From Flammeovirgaceae bacterium UBA2786 (GTDB taxonomy: Bacteria > Bacteroidota > Bacteroidia > Cytophagales > Cyclobacteriaceae): a DNA stretch of 38,558 nt. Below the pieces are notes generated by a model. That model worked only from the letters and a program-made list of their open reading frames with translations. It had not been told where the DNA came from and made no database searches. The stretch is from the NCBI GenBank assembly GCA_002352225.1, contig DEIA01000084.1, forward strand, positions 1-38,558, written 5' to 3'. Positions 32,557 through 38,558 of the stretch are shown here, piece after piece (position 1 is the stretch's first letter; each line of letters begins with the position of its first letter). The position numbers and the translations under genes were made by a program.

Positions 32557-33099
32557 TTAAGACCTGATCGGCAAAAATGTTAGGTGGGGTCGCAAAATGT
32601 TAATTGCTAAGGGTTTTGACAATCGTGGAATCTTTAATATGAAATAAGGTTGAGTGAGAATAGTTTCGTCAGATTCGATTTGAGGCGGCACGTGAATAAA
32701 GTGAACAACAAACTTCTCTTTGCTATCAATTAATTTATCGAAAACAATTTGGTGATCGAGAGAATTTTTCCATGCATCGAATATGATCAAAATTTGATTT
32801 TCAGAAAAATCAATTGTTTGCTGGGTTATCTGATCATTTCCATTACTTTGAAAACGATCATTAAAATCACGCAAAAAATTAGTCCATTCACTCTGAGTCG
32901 AGATTATCATATCCTGCTGGCTAACCCCATTGCCGACCAAGCTACCGCTTGTAATTATTTCAGGTTTGATGATAGGTGTATCGGCAGTTTTACAGCCACT
33001 AAGATTTACAGTTAAACTTGTTGTGAGAAAAAAGAAGAAAAGCCACTTAATTATTGGAGACAATATTGGCAAATGACTATTCATAACTAAAGTTAGCAT
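32557..33099 (-). CDS. N-terminal fragment of a frameshifted PrcB-like lipoprotein
   Basis: This part encodes a lipoprotein signal with lipobox NLSGC, followed by one PrcB-like domain (MIISTQSEWTNFLRDFN, IDFSENQILIIFDAWKN and QPYFILKIPRLSKPLA). It closely follows domain 1 of the paralogue at 31248-32144; the first residues after the lipobox are PIIKPEIITSGSLVG. After SKPLA the frame runs into unrelated residues and stops at 32557. Deletion of one base in the C-run at 32586-32589 explains the break. As it stands, it would give a one-domain lipoprotein of about 180 residues. The ATG at 33099 lies one base after the acpH stop; ATG 33084 is an alternative. The sequence is clearly richer in A+T than acpH. 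Confidence 0.7.
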   Translation of the reverse strand: MLTLVMNSHLPILSPIIKWLFFFFLTTSLTVNLSGCKTADTPIIKPEIITSGSLVGNGVSQQDMIISTQSEWTNFLRDFNDRFQSNGNDQITQQTIDFSENQILIIFDAWKNSLDHQIVFDKLIDSKEKFVVHFIHVPPQIESDETILTQPYFILKIPRLSKPLAINILRPHLTFLPIRS

Positions 33100-33100
33100 T

Positions 33101-33694
33101 TTAATGTTTGCTGTTTTCAATGAATTCGCTACTCATTTTCTGCAAATCGGGAAAGAAAGCAACAAACTCCCTATGAAAATCTGTATAGTGCGCTTTCAGA
33201 TCGCGTATCGCTTCATCCATTTTTGAATCGTACGGTGTTCTGCGGGCCATGCCGCTTAACGCGCGGTGAATGCCTTCGGGTTTGGCATAAGCCAGCAACC
33301 AGTTTCCTTCCACCATGTAAGGCATCAGGTACTTTACCTGGGCTGGCAGTATCGTCTCAAATTTTTGTAAAGTACGATAACAAAACTGAGCGTAATCGGG
33401 AAGGGATACTGCATGATAGTGCGACCAGTTGCGGGCCAGAAAATGATCGTAAAACATATCTACAATTACCGGGGCATAATGCCGGTACTTGGGGCGCAGC
33501 CTGATCTTGCTTTCCAGTACTACGGCATGGTTGTCAGTATACTCATCAATCTCCCGATGGAGCTCAATACCCAACGCAACGTGTTTTGGAAACTGGTTGT
33601 AAATATTTCGGCCGCGCACAAAATCGCCCATAAAATTACCAACCATAATTTCCTCGTTGTTGCCGGAAAGGTAGAGGTGTGCAAGAAAATTCAA
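33101..33694 (-). CDS. acpH: Acyl-carrier-protein phosphodiesterase family protein (AcpH-like)
   Basis: Cytoplasmic protein of 197 residues with the AcpH hallmark MNFLAHLYLSGNNEE at its start and VGNFMGDFVRG just after. Further blocks are ELHREIDEYTDNH and VIVDMFYDHFLARNW, which carry the His and Asp residues of the family's HD-like metal site. AcpH removes the 4'-phosphopantetheine arm of acyl-carrier protein. The conserved N-terminus fixes the start as TTG at 33694; no ATG is available in the right place. It is the first gene upstream of the PrcB-like pair on the same strand with a one-base gap, but its composition is much richer in G+C, so the link may be recent. Confidence 0.9.
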   Translation of the reverse strand: MNFLAHLYLSGNNEEIMVGNFMGDFVRGRNIYNQFPKHVALGIELHREIDEYTDNHAVVLESKIRLRPKYRHYAPVIVDMFYDHFLARNWSHYHAVSLPDYAQFCYRTLQKFETILPAQVKYLMPYMVEGNWLLAYAKPEGIHRALSGMARRTPYDSKMDEAIRDLKAHYTDFHREFVAFFPDLQKMSSEFIENSKH

Positions 33695-33770
33695 AGCGAT
33701 TTCAATTTATTCAGACGGTGTGTAAGATAGATGATTTTAGTTTATTTTTACCTAACAAGATTTTGATACC

Positions 33771-34166
33771 ATGATTGTTCTGGAACAACTTAAACTGCTG
33801 GTAAACCTGGCGCGCATAGATGGTGAAATGGCAAGCCGCGAACGGGCATTTATTATAAACATTGGTAAGGCCCATGGCTTTCCCGAATCATCGGTGGAAA
33901 CACTCTTTTATTCCAGTCACGAAACCATTCTGGCAAAAGAGCTGACCAACAACCAGAAGTTTGAGTATATTTTTAACCTCGTACAACTAATGAAGATGGA
34001 CGAGCGCTTGTACGAAGAAGAAATAAAATTCTGTGCAAACACAGCTACCAAATTAGGCTATAAGCCCGAAGTTATGTTCGAGCTGATGTTGAAAATAAAA
34101 TCAACCGAAATGACAACCGAAGAAAAGACAACGTTGCAGAAGCTTACTGCCCAATACTTAAATTAA
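33771..34166 (+). CDS. TerB-like tellurite-resistance-family protein
   Basis: A cytoplasmic all-helical protein of 131 residues. The blocks LVNLARIDGEMASRERAFI and FNLVQLMKMDERLYEEEIKFC have the two-repeat pattern of TerB-like domains, in which acidic residues after an (A/M)xxDG(E/R) motif can bind metal. In other bacteria such domains occur in tellurite and stress loci, but also alone with no known job, as here. The ATG at 33771 is the only good start. It lies 16 bases before the exported amidohydrolase and probably shares its transcript. Confidence 0.8.
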   Translation: MIVLEQLKLLVNLARIDGEMASRERAFIINIGKAHGFPESSVETLFYSSHETILAKELTNNQKFEYIFNLVQLMKMDERLYEEEIKFCANTATKLGYKPEVMFELMLKIKSTEMTTEEKTTLQKLTAQYLN

Positions 34167-34182
34167 ACCCAACCTAATTCCT

Positions 34183-35463
34183 ATGAAAAAATTACTTGTC
34201 TTGCTTATGCTTGTGTGTGCAAGCATTCTTAGTTATGCGCAACGCACCCTAATTCATTGCGGATCTTTAATCGATGGCAAATCCAAAACACAACAAAGTC
34301 AGGTTACCATTGTGGTAGAAGGCAATAAGATTGTTTCGCTCGACAAAGGTTTTACAAAGGCCGGTAAAGATGATAAGCTTATTGACTTGAGTAAGAAAAC
34401 CGTAATGCCGGGCTTAATTGATATGCACGTGCATTTGGAAAGCGAAACCAGTAAAGATGGATTAGTAAAACGCTACACCATGAATGAAGCTGATGTAGCT
34501 TTTCAATCTACCATTTACGCCCGCAGAAATCTAATGGCGGGTTTTACCACCGTACGCGATTGTGGAGGTTCAGGGGTAAACATTTCGTTACGTAATGCAG
34601 TAAATGCAGGGACTATTGTTGGTCCCAGAATTTTTGCTGCCGGTAAAGGTGTTGCGACAACGGGAGGCCATGGCGATCCTACTAACGGTGCTCGAAAAGA
34701 CTTAATGGGCGATCCCGGCCCGAAAGAAGGAGTGATCAATGGCCCCGATGATGCGCGCAAAGCCGTTCGCCAACGCTACAAAGATGGGGCAGACTTTATT
34801 AAGATAACGGCTACCGGTGGTGTATTGAGCGTAGCAAAAGATGGCAGCGGCCCACAGTTTACACAAGAAGAAGTAAATGCTATTGTAGAAGCTGCAAAGG
34901 ATTATGGTTTTCATACAGCGGCCCACGCGCACGGTGCCGAAGGTATGAAGCGGGCGGTGTTGGCTGGCATTACAACTATTGAACACGGTACATTAATGAG
35001 CGAAGAGGTGATGGATTTGATGAAGCAGAAAGGAACGTACCATGTTCCCACTATCATTGCCGGTCGCTCGGCAGCAGAGTATGCCAAAATTCCGGGCTAC
35101 TACCATCCTTTGGTTGTGCCAAAAGCCATAGAGATTGGATCAAGAATTCAGGAGAACTTTTCAAAAGCCTACAAACGTGGTGTTAAGATGGCCTTTGGTA
35201 CCGATGCCGGAGTATTTCCGCATGGCGAAAATGCACGCGAGTTTGGTTATATGGTGGAAGGTGGCATGCCTGCCATTGAAGCGTTGCTGAGTGCCATGCA
35301 GGTAAATGCCAACATCTTAGGCTTTGGCGATAAGATTGGTTCTATTGAAGCCGGCAAACTGGCTGATATTGTAGCCGTAAACGAAGACCCAACCAAAAAC
35401 ATTAAAACCATGGAGAAGGTAACCTTTGTGATGAGAGATGGCGTGGTGTATAAGAATGAATAA
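34183..35463 (+). CDS. Exported metal-dependent amidohydrolase (imidazolonepropionase/prolidase-like)
   Basis: Amidohydrolase-superfamily enzyme of 426 residues, preceded by a signal peptide (MKKLLVLLMLVCASILSYAQ), so it acts in the periplasm or outside. The family metal and catalytic residues are in place: His82 and His84 (LIDMHVHLE), Lys207 (FIKITATGG; probably the bridging lysine), His248 (HTAAHAH), His268 (IEHGT) and Asp341 (FGTDAGVFPHG). The C-terminus has GSIEAGKLADIVAVNEDP, typical of imidazolonepropionase-like and Xaa-Pro dipeptidase-like members. The exact substrate (a peptide, lactam or hydantoin-like bond) is not known. It is followed by a strong 16-base-pair hairpin terminator. 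Confidence 0.92.
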   Translation: MKKLLVLLMLVCASILSYAQRTLIHCGSLIDGKSKTQQSQVTIVVEGNKIVSLDKGFTKAGKDDKLIDLSKKTVMPGLIDMHVHLESETSKDGLVKRYTMNEADVAFQSTIYARRNLMAGFTTVRDCGGSGVNISLRNAVNAGTIVGPRIFAAGKGVATTGGHGDPTNGARKDLMGDPGPKEGVINGPDDARKAVRQRYKDGADFIKITATGGVLSVAKDGSGPQFTQEEVNAIVEAAKDYGFHTAAHAHGAEGMKRAVLAGITTIEHGTLMSEEVMDLMKQKGTYHVPTIIAGRSAAEYAKIPGYYHPLVVPKAIEIGSRIQENFSKAYKRGVKMAFGTDAGVFPHGENAREFGYMVEGGMPAIEALLSAMQVNANILGFGDKIGSIEAGKLADIVAVNEDPTKNIKTMEKVTFVMRDGVVYKNE

Positions 35464-35482
35464 TACGTATTAAAATATTTGT

Positions 35483-35525
35483 AACACCGATGGCAGGTTG
35501 TAAGACCTGCCATCGGTGTTTTTAA
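35483..35525. terminator. Strong hairpin terminator after the amidohydrolase gene
   Basis: The arms at 35483-35498 and 35505-35520 form a perfect 16-base-pair stem with a 6-base loop (core GATGGCAGGT / ACCTGCCATC). On the plus strand it ends in five T (35519-35523), so it stops the amidohydrolase transcript. On the minus strand the stem is not followed by a T-run, but the hairpin still faces the end of the convergent Yip1-family gene. Confidence 0.9.
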
Positions 35526-35531
35526 AGCCTC

Positions 35532-36101
35532 TTAAAATCCCAATAGCGCAGATGTTAGCAGCATACTTCCCAGTATTGCGCTTACCACCATCATAACAGC
35601 AACCGTTACAATAAAAGCAATTATCAGGTAGATAATCTTTTTATCTTCTGGCGTCTTCTTCAATGGGGTTAAGCCCAGATACATGATATAAATAGAGTAA
35701 GCCCATGCAACAAAACTCAGCAACCCGCCAATTACCGGTATAAATGAAAGGAGACCGGCTATAAATGAGGGTGTGGTAGAATAAGCCACGAGTTGTGCCG
35801 ACTTATTCAAATCTTTTTCTGATCCGAAAGTTGGGGCCAGTATATCAATAATATAAAGAGAAATATAATAACTGATTATTGCTGACAAGAAGGCGATAAG
35901 GGCTGAAATTAAAAAAGCGTTTAGCCCCAAAAGCCCGGGAAATAAAAAACCACTTAATACCGGCCCGATAGCCGAAATAACGGCCAGTGGAAAAATGTAC
36001 GACACTAAGAGAGATGGAGGCGTAACAGTTTCTGAATTGATAACATCCCATTCGGTTTTTGGCGTGAGTAATATGTTCTTTACTCGGTCTATAAGATTCA
36101 T
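35532..36101 (-). CDS. Yip1-family integral membrane protein
   Basis: An inner-membrane protein of 189 residues with five hydrophobic segments (about 31-54, 61-82, 105-125, 127-145 and 158-185). The pattern with a short cytoplasmic N-terminus (NLIDRVKNILLTPKTEWDVI) and LVAYSTTPSFIAGLLSFIPVIGG in the middle is typical of bacterial Yip1/YIF1-type proteins (PF04893). No function is established. It is a single gene that converges on the amidohydrolase gene and diverges from the four-helix sensor-like gene. Confidence 0.82.
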   Translation of the reverse strand: MNLIDRVKNILLTPKTEWDVINSETVTPPSLLVSYIFPLAVISAIGPVLSGFLFPGLLGLNAFLISALIAFLSAIISYYISLYIIDILAPTFGSEKDLNKSAQLVAYSTTPSFIAGLLSFIPVIGGLLSFVAWAYSIYIMYLGLTPLKKTPEDKKIIYLIIAFIVTVAVMMVVSAILGSMLLTSALLGF

Positions 36102-36249
36102 ATTTTTTAAGGTTTAGTGATTCAAAGTATGAAAATAATTGCAGTTTACCATGTTTACATTGAATAATGACAGCCAGAAAGACTGATGCGCAGGGCATTA
36201 AAACCGCTGAACAATACAGCAGAAAGAAGCATTCTGGTGTTTTCTTTTT

Positions 36250-36280
36250 TTTGATCAGCCTCTTGCTTATTTTTAATTTG
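36250..36280 (+). promoter_or_regulatory. Putative promoter of the sensor-like gene
   Basis: TTTG (36250-36253) is followed by exactly 19 bases and TTAATTTG (36273-36280), which matches TTTG-N19-TAnnTTTG with one mismatch in the second element. Transcription would start near 36287, leaving a leader of only about seven bases before the ATG at 36294. The surrounding gap is rich in T, so a chance match is possible. Confidence 0.4.
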
Positions 36281-36293
36281 AAAATATGAATGT

Positions 36294-36950
36294 ATGAAGT
36301 GGTTATACGCAATTCAGCAAAAGGCAAAAGTTGCATTTTTACTCACCATAGTACTGCTGGGTGTTTTTGTTAAAAATGTGATAGACCGGAACAACGTATC
36401 AGAGTTGGGCGATTCTTTTTCTTCTGTTTTTGAAGATCGCCTTCTGGTAGAGAGTTATATCTACAAACTTTCAGATCATCTGTATCAAAAGCAAATGCTT
36501 ATGGACCAGTGCAGCGGGCAGGGAGACCTGGATCAGATCAAGGCAATTATTACAAAACATAATGTGGCGATAATGGCCCTTATTCACGAATACGAAAAAA
36601 CCAGACTCACCAATCAGGAATCGCTCGTGTTTGACTCGTTTAAGAAAAATGTAAAGGAGATGATTATACTTGAGGAGCAATACCTGAAAGCGCAAAGCAC
36701 ATCGGTAGCTGTTTCGTCCATCGATCAGGAATTTAACACCGCAACCCGTAACCTGAATATGCTTTCAAGTATTCAGATAGAAGAGGGAAAAAGTATGACC
36801 GATCAATCAAAAAAAATTGTAGCAGGCTCCAGTATGCTTACACAATTTGAACTGGCCATGATTATTGTGATTGGCCTGATTGTGCAAGCGCTGGTCTTAG
36901 CATCTAATTCCCTTACTCCAAAAATTGTTCAAAAGCACCAGTTGAATTGA
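36294..36950 (+). CDS. Membrane protein with chemoreceptor-like four-helix-bundle sensor region
   Basis: A 218-residue protein with a membrane helix near each end (about 12-28 and 186-206), enclosing a periplasmic helical region. This topology and the helical pattern (LYQKQMLMDQCSGQGDLDQIKAIITKHN and QEFNTATRNLNMLSSIQIEEG, shortened) resemble the four-helix bundle of MCP chemoreceptors. It has no HAMP or signalling domain after the second membrane helix; only a short tail follows. It could therefore sense and pass signals to a partner, or simply be a structural membrane protein. I cannot name the family with confidence. It is a one-gene unit that converges on the LRR gene. Confidence 0.72.
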   Translation: MKWLYAIQQKAKVAFLLTIVLLGVFVKNVIDRNNVSELGDSFSSVFEDRLLVESYIYKLSDHLYQKQMLMDQCSGQGDLDQIKAIITKHNVAIMALIHEYEKTRLTNQESLVFDSFKKNVKEMIILEEQYLKAQSTSVAVSSIDQEFNTATRNLNMLSSIQIEEGKSMTDQSKKIVAGSSMLTQFELAMIIVIGLIVQALVLASNSLTPKIVQKHQLN

Positions 36951-36958
36951 GGCCCAAT

Positions 36959-37104
36959 TTACCCAGATCGGCTGGTAAATTCAGCAATGGACAAATCTTC
37001 GAGGTCAAGCCATTCAAGCAATGGCAATAAATGGTATGCTGCTTAAGGTTCTTAGGATGAATTAAGACAATAAGTTTACCCTTATAAATCCTGAATTTAT
37101 TCAT
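36959..37104 (-). pseudogene. Possible small gene broken by a frameshift, after the LRR gene
   Basis: An ATG at 37104 overlaps the end of the LRR gene by eight bases and opens a frame beginning MNKFRIYKGKLIVLIHPKN. About 22 codons on, the coding-like sequence appears to pass to a second frame that reads LLPLLEWLDLEDLSIAEFTS and stops at 36959, just past the end of the convergent sensor-like gene. The first frame continues instead into that gene's antisense strand. A one- or two-base change near 37040 would join the two parts into a protein of about 49 residues. I recognise no family; a chance pattern is possible. Confidence 0.3.
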
Positions 37105-38401
37105 AAGAGTCTTCCATCATTTGAAACAATTCAACGTTCGGAAAGATTTGTTTCAACTTCTTACGCTCTTCTGGTATAGGTACTCCTATGGCTGGTGCAT
37201 TTTCATCATCTGGAATTTTAGTATCCTGCAAATCAATCCATGTAACACTTGGCATTATGGGCAGTTCTGGAATGGTACCGATGGGGTTATTGTTCAGAAT
37301 GATTCTCTCCAACTTTTGAAGGTTACCTAAACATAGAGGGATGCTTTCAATTTTATTTTCACCCATATTCAGGTATTCAAGATTTATTAAAGAAGAACAC
37401 CACTCCAAATTTGTAAAGCCTAATCTTTCGAGCGATAAGTATTTTAAGCTGTAGAATTGTTTTAGAACTTCTTCAAGTTTTTGAATAGTTGCTTTGCTTG
37501 GAGGTTGAGAAATGGTAAGCTTTTCAAGATTTTTAAAATGACCGAGTATATCCACAAATGGCTCCACCCAGTTAATATGAAGTTCTTTGAGATGGGGTAG
37601 TTTTCCGGCAGTATTACCGAACTTGAATAAAGCCCCGGAACTAATAAAAGTTAATTTTTCAAGCGCATCTAAATTCAACAGCTTGTTTGAAGAATAAGAA
37701 ACACAAGATAAATACAACGACTTTAGGTGTATTAACTGTTCAATCTCGTCAGGCACAGCATAATCATTCTCATGACATCTCAATTCGATTAACCCTGTAA
37801 GGCTACTAAATTGCTGAGGAGTAGGCGTACAGAACAATGAACGCAAGGGCAGGTTGGCAACGGCTGGGGACAGTTTATCTATCCCACCCAGATACTGCAG
37901 GGCTGGTAGCTGATAAAAACTGGGTGGCAACTCTTTGAGGGTTGAGCCATTGAAGTCAGCTATTTTTAATTTCGGGATTTTATCAAAACGATCAGGCAAA
38001 AATTGGTTTTTAAAGGGTACACTCAACTCTTCCAATTCACTGTGGTCAAACAGGTTGAAAATCCAGGCTTTCAGGCAATCGGGATTTATTATTCCAGATT
38101 CCGTAGCAAGCATTTCCGCTCTAACCTCTGGGTTTGGTTCCAGAAAAAGAGTCAAAGAATCGTCAATGGTTTCCAATTCCAGTTTGAGAGAATGTAATGA
38201 AGCACGCGTGCTATGGTAGGTAACATTAATAAAATTTTCACGATAAGCTCCGTAATAAACCGTTAGTTCGGGCAAACCTGGCTGAAGGTTATCTAGGTTA
38301 GTTAAAAAATTAAGCCATTCTTCCAGAGTATCACGAACTTCTTCATACTCTCCACCCTTCAATAAAATCTGGTGTTTATCCGTTGCTTCTTTTTTCGCCA
38401 T
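37097..38401 (-). CDS. Leucine-rich-repeat protein
   Basis: A cytoplasmic-looking protein of 434 residues without signal peptide or membrane helix. The N-terminal 110 residues form an unknown mixed domain. From about residue 115 on there is a series of some 11 leucine-rich repeats of 20-24 residues, such as LEELSVPFKNQFLPDRFDKI, LKSLYLSCVSYSSNKLLNLD and LEYLNMGENKIESIPLCLGN, with the typical NxIxxIP ending. Repeats of this kind usually make a binding surface for another protein. The partner and role are unknown. The ATG at 38401 lies 62 bases from the divergent gene with a twin-arginine signal. An unexplained short frame follows its stop. Confidence 0.87.
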   Translation of the reverse strand: MAKKEATDKHQILLKGGEYEEVRDTLEEWLNFLTNLDNLQPGLPELTVYYGAYRENFINVTYHSTRASLHSLKLELETIDDSLTLFLEPNPEVRAEMLATESGIINPDCLKAWIFNLFDHSELEELSVPFKNQFLPDRFDKIPKLKIADFNGSTLKELPPSFYQLPALQYLGGIDKLSPAVANLPLRSLFCTPTPQQFSSLTGLIELRCHENDYAVPDEIEQLIHLKSLYLSCVSYSSNKLLNLDALEKLTFISSGALFKFGNTAGKLPHLKELHINWVEPFVDILGHFKNLEKLTISQPPSKATIQKLEEVLKQFYSLKYLSLERLGFTNLEWCSSLINLEYLNMGENKIESIPLCLGNLQKLERIILNNNPIGTIPELPIMPSVTWIDLQDTKIPDDENAPAIGVPIPEERKKLKQIFPNVELFQMMEDSYE

Positions 38402-38463
38402 GGTGTTGGTGGGTCCTCGTTGATTACTAAATTTATCGAAATTTTTTCAAACCCATTACGCTC

Positions 38464-38558
38464 ATGACTACCCGTAGAAACGCCATCAAATCATTGGGCC
38501 TTGCAGCATTGGCTTTGCCTTCCCTCACAGCACAGGCAACTGATACTTCGGTTGTATT
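38464..38558 (+). CDS. Start of a gene with a twin-arginine signal peptide (truncated by window edge)
   Basis: Only the first 31 codons are in the window. They read MTTRRNAIKSLGLAALALPS and then LTAQATDTSVV, with the RR pair followed by a hydrophobic stretch and an AQA cleavage site. This is a Tat export signal. In Bacteroidota such a start is frequent in sugar-phosphate isomerase/epimerase-like proteins, oxidoreductases and gluconate 2-dehydrogenase subunit 3, but nothing here tells them apart. The gene is divergent from the LRR gene. Confidence 0.75.
   Translation, partial: MTTRRNAIKSLGLAALALPSLTAQATDTSVV

Noticed and set aside
35845..36336. Open frame of 163 codons on the minus strand across the Yip1 gene start
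   Set aside because: It overlaps the membrane protein gene in another frame and the promoter of the sensor-like gene; composition is not coding-like.

Overview
The window looks like a chromosomal segment of a Bacteroidota bacterium, most likely from the Cytophagales side. The supporting signs are an STN/CarboxypepD-type TonB-dependent receptor with a DUF4249 lipoprotein, a subtilase with a type IX secretion C-terminal sorting domain, DUF4199 and DUF1684 proteins, many small lipoproteins, and Bacteroidota promoters of the TTTG-N19-TAnnTTTG type. The clearest of these promoters lies before rpsT. There is no rRNA, tRNA, CRISPR array, insertion sequence or phage gene, and no stretch longer than 300 bases lacks a gene.

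Layout. 1-621 is the N-terminal part of an MFS transporter that runs off the left edge. 706-7592 (minus) is a tightly coupled four-gene outer-membrane cassette: unknown exported protein, TonB-dependent receptor, DUF4249 lipoprotein, MG2/plug-like protein. 7717-12467 (minus) holds core genes: pheT, a ZapB-like coiled coil, zapA and rny. 12628-15286 (minus) is radC, a serine beta-lactamase-fold hydrolase and a DUF1684 protein, joined by 4-base overlaps. 15383-15637 is rpsT with its own promoter and terminator. 15729-18033 (plus) is a Zn phospholipase C / S1-P1-like protein overlapping a GH144-like glucanase lipoprotein. 18098-21946 holds an SRPBCC+GyrI membrane protein with a small partner, a DUF4199 membrane protein, a small lipoprotein and a GH29 alpha-L-fucosidase. 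22015-25664 (plus) carries a Xaa-Pro aminopeptidase, then DUF4198, a TonB-like transducer and a RidA protein. 25671-28827 holds an A-type Fe-S carrier with an unknown partner, methylmalonyl-CoA epimerase, a 51-residue lipoprotein, thiL and an unknown protein.

28876-33694 (minus) is the most unusual part. After acpH come two tandem lipoproteins, each built from two domains that resemble the PrcB family of protease-complex subunits, followed by a subtilase with a T9SS sorting signal whose start codon overlaps the stop of the second lipoprotein. This resembles the PrcB-subtilase (dentilisin) arrangement of Treponema in a T9SS setting. The first lipoprotein gene is split by what looks like a one-base deletion in a C-run. 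The lipoprotein part is much richer in A+T than the neighbouring acpH.

33771-38558 contains a TerB-like protein, an exported amidohydrolase, a Yip1-family membrane protein, a four-helix sensor-like membrane protein without a signalling domain, a leucine-rich-repeat protein, and the first 95 bases of a gene with a twin-arginine signal. Most lines of evidence here are motif recognition by eye; no database search was possible.
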